From assembly GCA_030849945.1 (NCBI GenBank), contig JAVDKK010000004.1, forward strand, positions 248,001 to 312,000: DNA of 64,000 nucleotides, written 5' to 3'. Positions 58,031 to 64,000 of the stretch are shown one piece after another. Numbering within the stretch: position 1 is the stretch's first letter; every line of letters starts with the position of its first letter. The position numbers were made by a program, and so were the translations under genes. The notes under the pieces were generated by a model. It made no database searches. It had not been told where the DNA came from and worked only from the letters and a program-made list of their open reading frames with translations. Source of the DNA: Schauerella fraxinea (lineage in GTDB: Bacteria > Pseudomonadota > Gammaproteobacteria > Burkholderiales > Burkholderiaceae_B).

Positions 58031-59548
58031 ATGAAACGCGCGGAGTTCGACTCGAGTTCAGTATCTGTCAACACTGCCGCACGCGCAGGATTGAAGCTCG
58101 GCCTCGAATTGGAAATGGGCGTCGTCGACCAGGCCTCCGGCGCCAGCCATCCCGTCCAAGGTTATTTCGACCGGCTCGCCACGCGCCGCCGGGCACGCGG
58201 CGAGCCGGTCGCCGAAACCGCGCTCGGGGGGCGCACCGTCAACCTCGCCGGCCCCGCCGGTCACAGCGGCCTGGACAATGCCTTCAATCTGCTTGAAACC
58301 GCCTTCGATCCCATCGTGGCGCCCGACGGACTCGATGCGCTGCATCGAACCGTGGTGGCCGAGATCGCAGACGCGAACGCCGTGCTTGACGAAGAAGGCG
58401 CCGTATTGCTCAATGCTGCGGAACACCCCGACTGCGCGTTGAGCGACACGTGGTATCGCAGCGTGGTGGCACCGCGTCGCGTTTATGCCGAGATGGCCGG
58501 CTTTCGCGGCTGGCGGCATCAATTGGGAATCGACGCGAAAGCGCAAAACAGCCCTTGCACCGCCGTGCCGATCGCGCAAGCGGCGCGCGCGCTCAATGTG
58601 ATCCTGGCGTTGGCGCCGGCCAATATCGCATTGTTTGCCAATAGCCCCCTCGAGGGTGGCCGCGACACCGGCCTGCAGGAAAACCGCTTGACGATATGGG
58701 ACCGGATGTTCAGCGGCACCCGTTTCGCGTGCGACCATCGGCTCCAGCAGCTCCCAGATGCGCCCTTCGCGGACCTGGGCGCGTACTTCCGCTGGATGTT
58801 CGGTCCCGACACGGTGACGCGCGCCCTGCCCGCGTCCACCGGCGCCAGCTACAAATCCGGTGCCCATGTGTACCTGAACGACAACCCGCCGCTCGCCGCG
58901 TTTTTGCGCAGTGCATCCTGGCCCGGCATCACAGACGATGGCGACACCATCGTGCTCGTACCGGAAAGCGCGCATTTCGTGCACGGTCAGTTCGGCAACT
59001 TCATCGATGCCCGCTGGCGCTATCGGCTGGCCGATTTTCCGGAACTGCCGACGCTGCTGCGCGCATGGGAGACGCCGGGCGGACTCGAAACCTTGTTTGC
59101 GCAACATGGCGTGGACGGCTATATCGAAGGCCGCGCCCCTGGCGCCAACTTCGCCGATCCGCAACTGCTTGCGCTGGCCGGGCCGGCCATCTGCCGAACG
59201 GTGACGATTGCGCCGTCGGCCATTCAGCTTGGGCTGATGCGCAATCTTGACGCCGCCGAGGCGCTGGTGCGCCAATGGGGCTGGAGCACGCTTGCGGCAC
59301 TGCGCGCCGATGCCATTCGATACGGCATGGCATCCGATCGCATCCATGCGCTGGCCCGAGACACCCTGGCCGTGGCGCGTGGCGGCCTGAGTGCAGACGA
59401 CGCGTCCTGGCTGGCTTATGCCGAATACGTGGCCGATGTGCGGGAAACCGGCGCCGACCGATTATTGCAACTGTGGCGGGCGCACGAGGCGCGGCCGCGT
59501 GACCGTTTGGCACAGGTGTGTGCTCAACGCCACTGTTTGGCGCTCTGA
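58031..59548 (+). CDS. GCS2-type glutamate-cysteine-ligase-like protein
   Basis: The 505-residue protein shows the GCS2 (plant/EgtA-like) pattern: GLELEMGVVD with a metal-binding Glu at residues 26-28, NLLETAFDPI, and the long NSPLEGGRDTGLQENRLTIWDRM segment, quoted here in part. The family makes gamma-glutamyl amides or gamma-glutamylcysteine with ATP. The true amine acceptor cannot be read. Which of two ATGs (57992, 58031) is used is open, and the later one aligns better. No glutathione synthetase lies beside it, so an ergothioneine- or other gamma-glutamyl pathway is possible. Confidence 0.78.
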   Translation: MKRAEFDSSSVSVNTAARAGLKLGLELEMGVVDQASGASHPVQGYFDRLATRRRARGEPVAETALGGRTVNLAGPAGHSGLDNAFNLLETAFDPIVAPDGLDALHRTVVAEIADANAVLDEEGAVLLNAAEHPDCALSDTWYRSVVAPRRVYAEMAGFRGWRHQLGIDAKAQNSPCTAVPIAQAARALNVILALAPANIALFANSPLEGGRDTGLQENRLTIWDRMFSGTRFACDHRLQQLPDAPFADLGAYFRWMFGPDTVTRALPASTGASYKSGAHVYLNDNPPLAAFLRSASWPGITDDGDTIVLVPESAHFVHGQFGNFIDARWRYRLADFPELPTLLRAWETPGGLETLFAQHGVDGYIEGRAPGANFADPQLLALAGPAICRTVTIAPSAIQLGLMRNLDAAEALVRQWGWSTLAALRADAIRYGMASDRIHALARDTLAVARGGLSADDASWLAYAEYVADVRETGADRLLQLWRAHEARPRDRLAQVCAQRHCLAL

Positions 59549-59679
59549 CGTGACGCCGTCGAGCACTCTGGCCCCACTTTCCCGCGCGCTCGTGCTACAC
59601 CTGCAACTGCCGTCGGATGGACCGTTTCTCGCCGATCCGTTACCTATAGGGTTCAATTTGCATTACCGCACCCAGCCCG

Positions 59680-62280
59680 ATGCCTAACTCGCTCACGCCG
59701 CATACGTCAGCCCGACCTCCGCGACACCCCATTCTGGCGGTGACGTTGGCGAGCTTGATCGTGCTCGTGCTGGCGCAGGCGCTGATCGGCTCGTTGAGTC
59801 TGGCGGCGTTGAATCGGCTGATGGCGCAAACCACGGCCGACCGGATCGAGGTCACCGCGCGCAGCCTGGGCGCGGAAATCCAGAACGGCTTGCGATTGGG
59901 TAAGCCGCTGGCGCAGTTTTACGGCTTGGACGACATTCTGCGCAAGTCGTCGACGGGCGACCATCCTCCTTCGCTGCAAGTGGTTCAAGTCGACGGCACG
60001 GTACTCGCCAAGCGCCAGGGCGATGGCCGCATCGATACCGCCGGCGATGCGCAAGCCTTGCTCGCCGCACTGGCGCTGCCCGCCAAACGCGGGCACAGCC
60101 CGCCGCCCGACTCTCGCGAAACGCCCGTGCGGCTGCCCTCCGGCACCGCCATGATTGCGCGCGACCAAAGCGTGACGATCGCTGCCCCCTTGATGAACAC
60201 CGCCGGCCAACTGACCGGCGCCATCATTGTCGACGTCGAGCGCAACGCCCTCGCCTGGCGCGAACTCGTGGTGCGCAATACCACCGTGCTGATTCTGGTG
60301 ACGGCATGCGGCGGCTTGCTGCTGGCCGTGGGGTTTCGATTGTTTGCACCGTTCGGCAGTTCGACTGCGGGCAGCCGCGCTCGCTTCATCGTGCCGCTGG
60401 TGGCGATCCTGCTCGCGCAGGGGCTTTACGCGGCTTATACGATTTCCAATTTCCGCACCGTGTGGCTGCAGGTCACGCGCGAAAACGCCAATATGCTGGC
60501 CGAGGGGATGCAGCGCGACCTGAATCGGGTGCTGGGCTACGGCCTGAGCGTGGGACAGCTGCGCGGACTGGAAGCCCCGTTCACGCGTTTGCAAGCGTCG
60601 TTTCCGGCGATCGGGCAAATCGCGGTGACTGACGCCAGCGGCAAAGTACTGGCGGTGAGCCGACTGCCGGACATGCCGAACCCTGGGCTGGATCTGCGGC
60701 CCGACCTGACGTTTTCACTGCCGTTGAACGATGCCAATCCGGCGCAATCGGCCGGTCAACTCAGCATCACGCTCAACGCCGCCATCATCGACGACGGGGT
60801 ACGCAATCGCGTCATCGACGCCTTGACCGTGAGCGCCGTCGCGTTGATCACCGCGATGGAAATGCTGATGCTGCTGTCGCTGCTGATGATTACCGGAACG
60901 CTGCCCACCCGGCGCGCCGCCGACGAAATCCTGCGGCAGGACGATCGCGGGCAAGCAGCGCTCGTCGGTCGACTGGCGCGCCCGGTGATGTTTTCGTTTC
61001 TGTTCGCCTGGGCCTTGCCGTTGGGCTTTTTGCCCGTGTATGCGCGCACATTGCCGCCCGGTGCATTGGATTTGCCACCCAATCTGCTCATGGCACTGCC
61101 GATCTCGATCGAGATGGCGTGCGGCTTGATCGCGGCCCTGCTGGCCGGTCGCCTGACCGATCGGCGAGGCTGGCAAACCCCGGTGATCGCCGGGCTGGGC
61201 GTGGCTGCAGCGGGCATGCTGGCCTGCGCGCTTGCCGATACCTTGCTGGGCTTTGTGGCGTCGCGCGGCCTGGTGGGCTTTGGCTACGGACTCGCCTGGA
61301 TGGGGTTGCAAGGATTTATCGTGACGCGCAGCGCCCCGCAGGCGCGCGGCCGCAATATGACGAGCGTGATCGCCGGACTCTTTGCCGGGCACTTATCGGG
61401 CGCGGCCGTAGGTTCGATGCTGATGGAGCAAACGGGCTACCACACGGTATTCGTGGTGGGTGCGACGATGCTCATCCTGCCGCTCTGCGGCGTCTGGTTC
61501 TTGTTGCGCCCCTATATGACCGGGCCGCTCGCCGCCAAGGCCGGCGGCACGCAGCCCGTCAAGAACGAAGCAGGTGCAGCCGCAATTGCTCCCGCAGCGT
61601 CGGTCGCCATCACACCGTCGACCACATCGGCGACCACAGCGGCCCCCGCGCTGGCCGCCCCGCCGCATCGGCTGGCCGAAACGATCAAGCTGGTGTTTAC
61701 ACGCGACTTCGGCATGCTGCTGGCCGGCAGCATCGTGCCGTTCTCGATTGCCCAGGTGGGACTGATCTCGTTTGCGTTGCCGCTTTACCTCGAATCGCAG
61801 GGCGCCGCGGCATCCAGCGTGGGCCGCATTCTGATGCTCTACGGGCTGTGTGTGATTTACGTGGGCCCCATCATGGGGCGCATTGCCGATCGCAGCGTCT
61901 CCAAGAAACGGTGGATCGTCGTGGGTGGCATGATCGGCAGCCTGGGACTCATGGCGCTTTACCTGAACAGCGGCATGCTCGCCGCCGCAGCGGCCGTGCT
62001 TTTGCTGGCGTTGGCGAGTTGCGCCAGCGGCGCGTCGCAATCGCCTTATATGTTGGGCCTGCCGCACGTGCAAGCCTACGGCGCGGCCGGTGCCACCAGC
62101 GTCATGCGCGCCGCGGACAAGCTGGGCCAGATGGCCGGACCCTTGATCGTCGGCGGCCTGTTTGGCGTGGTCGGCATGGGCACGGGGTTGGCCGCCACTG
62201 GCGCCATCTATTTGTGCGCGACACTTGCCTTCTGGGCGTTCGCACCCGCCGGCACCCCAAAAAAAGAATCGCTGACATGA
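59680..62280 (+). CDS. sensor-MFS fusion protein: duplicated Cache-like domain plus transporter
   Basis: The 866-residue protein joins two parts. The first 410 residues hold a helix (19-45), a periplasmic Cache-like domain (46-200), two helices (201-222, 236-255), a second such domain (256-375) and a helix (380-408). The periplasmic domains are duplicates: ARSLGAEIQNGLRLGKPLAQ-FYGLD aligns with AEGMQRDLNRVLGYGLSVGQ-LRGLE, and VVQVDGTVLAKR with IAVTDASGKVLAVS. Residues about 433-860 are a twelve-helix MFS transporter (LAGRLTDRRGWQTPVIAG, RIADRSVSKKRWIVVG), with an Ala/Thr-rich loop near 630-660. Transporter-sensor fusions of this kind are rare. The racemase-like gene follows after 19 bases. 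Confidence 0.85.
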   Translation: MPNSLTPHTSARPPRHPILAVTLASLIVLVLAQALIGSLSLAALNRLMAQTTADRIEVTARSLGAEIQNGLRLGKPLAQFYGLDDILRKSSTGDHPPSLQVVQVDGTVLAKRQGDGRIDTAGDAQALLAALALPAKRGHSPPPDSRETPVRLPSGTAMIARDQSVTIAAPLMNTAGQLTGAIIVDVERNALAWRELVVRNTTVLILVTACGGLLLAVGFRLFAPFGSSTAGSRARFIVPLVAILLAQGLYAAYTISNFRTVWLQVTRENANMLAEGMQRDLNRVLGYGLSVGQLRGLEAPFTRLQASFPAIGQIAVTDASGKVLAVSRLPDMPNPGLDLRPDLTFSLPLNDANPAQSAGQLSITLNAAIIDDGVRNRVIDALTVSAVALITAMEMLMLLSLLMITGTLPTRRAADEILRQDDRGQAALVGRLARPVMFSFLFAWALPLGFLPVYARTLPPGALDLPPNLLMALPISIEMACGLIAALLAGRLTDRRGWQTPVIAGLGVAAAGMLACALADTLLGFVASRGLVGFGYGLAWMGLQGFIVTRSAPQARGRNMTSVIAGLFAGHLSGAAVGSMLMEQTGYHTVFVVGATMLILPLCGVWFLLRPYMTGPLAAKAGGTQPVKNEAGAAAIAPAASVAITPSTTSATTAAPALAAPPHRLAETIKLVFTRDFGMLLAGSIVPFSIAQVGLISFALPLYLESQGAAASSVGRILMLYGLCVIYVGPIMGRIADRSVSKKRWIVVGGMIGSLGLMALYLNSGMLAAAAAVLLLALASCASGASQSPYMLGLPHVQAYGAAGATSVMRAADKLGQMAGPLIVGGLFGVVGMGTGLAATGAIYLCATLAFWAFAPAGTPKKESLT

Positions 62281-62299
62281 TCCTCCCGGGAGAAAGCCT

Positions 62300-63445
62300 T
62301 TGACTGCAGCACTGCCGCTTTCCCTCTTTGCCAGCGAACGGGTATACGCCAGGATCTATCCACAGGCCGTTGCCAACAATCTCGCAGTGCTCAAGCGCAC
62401 CCTGGCCCGCGACGGCGGCGCCCAGGCACCACGCATCTGGGCCACGGTCAAAGCCGATGCCTATGGGCATGGGGTGGCGCAGATTCTGCCGGGCCTGCGT
62501 GACGCGGACGGACTGGCCGTCATGCACCTCACCGATGCGCACATCTGCCGCGATGCGGGCTGGTACGGTCCGATTCTGGTGATGGCCGGCCTGGCGCACG
62601 CCTCGGAGATTGCATTACTCGACATGCCCGGCCTGCACTTGCTGCTATCGCGAGAGACGCAATTGCAATGGCTGGCAGCGGCGCCTGTGCTGCGTGCACC
62701 GCCCGCCGTATGGCTGCGGTTTCGCGGCGACATCGGGATGATCGGCTTCGATGCCGACACCTACCGGCAAGCCTTTGCGCAATGTCTGGCGCTGGCCAGC
62801 ACCGGTCGCATCGGCGCGCACATCGGACACCTCAACCACTTCGGCAGCGCGGAGCGCGCGGATGGCATCGACGAGGCGTGCGCCCGCTTCACGGCCGTCG
62901 TGCATGATCTGCCCGGCCCCCGTTCCACGAGCAACTCCGCCGCGATCATGCGCCATCAGGTCCATGCCGTGGCCACCGACTGGGTGCGACCCGGGCTGAC
63001 GCTGTATGGCGCGAGCCCGCTCGCCGATCGCACTGCGGCCGACCTCGGCCTGCTGCCGGCAATGTCTTTACACGCCCGCATCCTGGATATCCGCACGCTG
63101 GCGGCCGGCGATCGGCTGGGCTACGGCGGCAGTTTCAAGGCACCCATGCCGATGACGGTCGGTTTGGTCAACTGCGGCTATGCCGACGGTTACCCGCGCC
63201 ACGCGCCGGCGGGCACGCCGGTCATCGTGGCGGGCCAGCTCACGCGCACCTTGGGCGCGGTCACCATGGATTTGATGACGGTCGATCTCACCGGTCTGAT
63301 CGCGGTCGTGGGCGCCCCCGTCGTGCTGTGGGGCGATCCCGCGCTGCCGGTCGAACGTGTGGCGGCCGCCATGGGCACCATTGCCGCCGAACTGCTGACC
63401 GGTCTGACGCGCCGGGTGCCGTTGCTGACGGTACCGATGCGATGA
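62300..63445 (+). CDS. alanine racemase-like PLP enzyme with altered substrate motif
   Basis: The 381-residue protein has the fold-type III racemase plan: PLP Lys51 in TVKADAYGHG, Arg230 in VRPGLTLYG, Tyr275 in RLGYGGSF and Met323 in GAVTMDLM. All spacings agree with alanine racemase to within two residues. The canonical TGM-x-R-L-G-F motif, whose Arg binds the substrate carboxylate and PLP oxygen, reads GDIGMIGF (residues 143-150), so that Arg is missing. Activity on alanine is therefore doubtful. A TTG start is used, with GGGAG seven bases upstream and no usable ATG nearby. It follows the sensor-MFS gene. Confidence 0.87.
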   Translation: MTAALPLSLFASERVYARIYPQAVANNLAVLKRTLARDGGAQAPRIWATVKADAYGHGVAQILPGLRDADGLAVMHLTDAHICRDAGWYGPILVMAGLAHASEIALLDMPGLHLLLSRETQLQWLAAAPVLRAPPAVWLRFRGDIGMIGFDADTYRQAFAQCLALASTGRIGAHIGHLNHFGSAERADGIDEACARFTAVVHDLPGPRSTSNSAAIMRHQVHAVATDWVRPGLTLYGASPLADRTAADLGLLPAMSLHARILDIRTLAAGDRLGYGGSFKAPMPMTVGLVNCGYADGYPRHAPAGTPVIVAGQLTRTLGAVTMDLMTVDLTGLIAVVGAPVVLWGDPALPVERVAAAMGTIAAELLTGLTRRVPLLTVPMR

Positions 63446-63512
63446 CTACCGCTTTACCCCCACCGCCACCGCACACCGGCGCGGCCCCATCGATCACAGC
63501 AGGAAGCCGCTC

Positions 63513-64000
63513 ATGCGCCTCACCTCCGCCGCGTTAACGTTGTGTCTGGCGCTGTTTGCGCCCATTGCCGCACCGGCCCAACCCGCGCCCCCGCTGCCAT
63601 TGCCCACAGCCGAGAAAGAAAAAGTGTTCCCGACCACGCCACAAGCGCGGGCCGACGGCAAACGCTGGCGGCTGGGTTACTTCGAAAGCGGCGACTACAG
63701 CGAATATCCGCGCACGATGAAGGTGCTTATCGAGGGACTGGAGCAACTGGGCTGGATCCAGATTCCCACCATCCCCGAAGGACTCGACGGCCATGCAACG
63801 TGGACGTTCATTGCGCGCAATGCCCGTAGCGACACCATCGAGTTCGTCGAAGACGCGTGGTGGCAGCCCGGCAACTTCGACCCCGTCAAACGCCCCGGCG
63901 TGCGCCAGGCCATTACCGAACGGCTCACGACCAAACACGATATCGATCTCATCATCGCGATGGGCACCTGGGCCGGCCAGGACATGGCGACGTTGGGCGC
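63513..64000 (+). CDS. secreted ABC-type receptor-like protein, 5' part (cut by window end)
   Basis: The frame is open to the window end: 162 codons and no stop. It starts with a signal peptide (RLTSAALTLCLALFAPIAAPAQ) and continues with RWRLGYFESGDYSEYPRTMK, VLIEGLEQLGWI, and later DIDLIIAMGTWAGQDMATLGA. The last stretch resembles the ABC_sub_bind (TrpX-like) receptors, in which a D-x-I-x-A-x-G-T-x-A pattern follows a first lobe. AGGA precedes the ATG. It lies 67 bases after the racemase-like gene on the same strand, so it may supply the ligand-binding part of that set. Confidence 0.8.
   Translation, partial: MRLTSAALTLCLALFAPIAAPAQPAPPLPLPTAEKEKVFPTTPQARADGKRWRLGYFESGDYSEYPRTMKVLIEGLEQLGWIQIPTIPEGLDGHATWTFIARNARSDTIEFVEDAWWQPGNFDPVKRPGVRQAITERLTTKHDIDLIIAMGTWAGQDMATLG

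Overview
The window is high-GC, gene-dense DNA. It fits a betaproteobacterium of the order Burkholderiales, most like the Alcaligenaceae (Bordetella/Achromobacter-like). The grounds are the conserved block pyrG-kdsA-DUF1330-eno-ftsB, two Bug/TctC-type periplasmic receptors, an iaaA-gsiABCD-type peptide importer and many LysR/AraC regulators. The species cannot be named from this sequence alone. I see no rRNA, tRNA, CRISPR array, insertion sequence or prophage.

Layout. 1-8.2 kb: RDD membrane protein, LpxH-like phosphoesterase with an altered metal motif, acyl-CoA synthetase, gamma-carbonic anhydrase-like protein, Hsp33, a VOC protein, and an MFS exporter with a LysR regulator. 8.5-15.9 kb: an orphan degenerate ABC ATPase, an enoyl-reductase-like oxidoreductase, two AraC regulators each divergent from its own short-chain dehydrogenase, a DHA2-type exporter and a PhnB-like protein. 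16-18.3 kb: a P-loop kinase, an orphan TadE-like protein with an Arg-rich octapeptide repeat, and a broken HigB/HigA-type toxin-antitoxin module of which only the antitoxin is intact. 18.4-27.5 kb: two catabolic clusters facing each other. One is LysR / RraA-like aldolase - creatininase-like - AtzG-like - AtzE-like amidase - Bug receptor. The other is LysR / DapA-like - Bug receptor - SDR. 27.7-32.7 kb: the housekeeping block ftsB-eno-DUF1330-kdsA-pyrG, with a repeat-expanded FtsB. 33.9-45.2 kb: a long minus-strand peptide-scavenging operon in which an RpiR-type regulator and iaaA-gsiABCD are followed by a P1 peptidase, an M55 D-aminopeptidase and an aminopeptidase P. 45.3-52.9 kb: LysR/DMT exporter pair, a ybhP-clsB-ybhN-type membrane-lipid operon, a 3-oxoacid CoA-transferase (scoAB-like) and a thioesterase. 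53-64 kb: ETF-ubiquinone oxidoreductase, an epimerase-like protein, a periplasmic GH3 beta-glucosidase and a GCS2-type ligase. Last comes a three-gene set: a sensor-MFS fusion, an alanine-racemase-like PLP enzyme and a secreted ABC-receptor-like protein cut by the window end.

Functional reading. Most accessory genes serve scavenging: import by Bug or ABC receptors, hydrolysis of amide, peptide or glucoside bonds, and local LysR/AraC/RpiR control. Several genes have lost canonical catalytic residues (phosphoesterase, ABC ATPase, creatininase, racemase). Short degenerate tandem repeats with periods of 6, 8, 14, 15, 24 and 36 bp recur between genes and at gene ends. The most unusual set is the sensor-MFS fusion with the racemase-like enzyme and secreted receptor at 59.7-64 kb.
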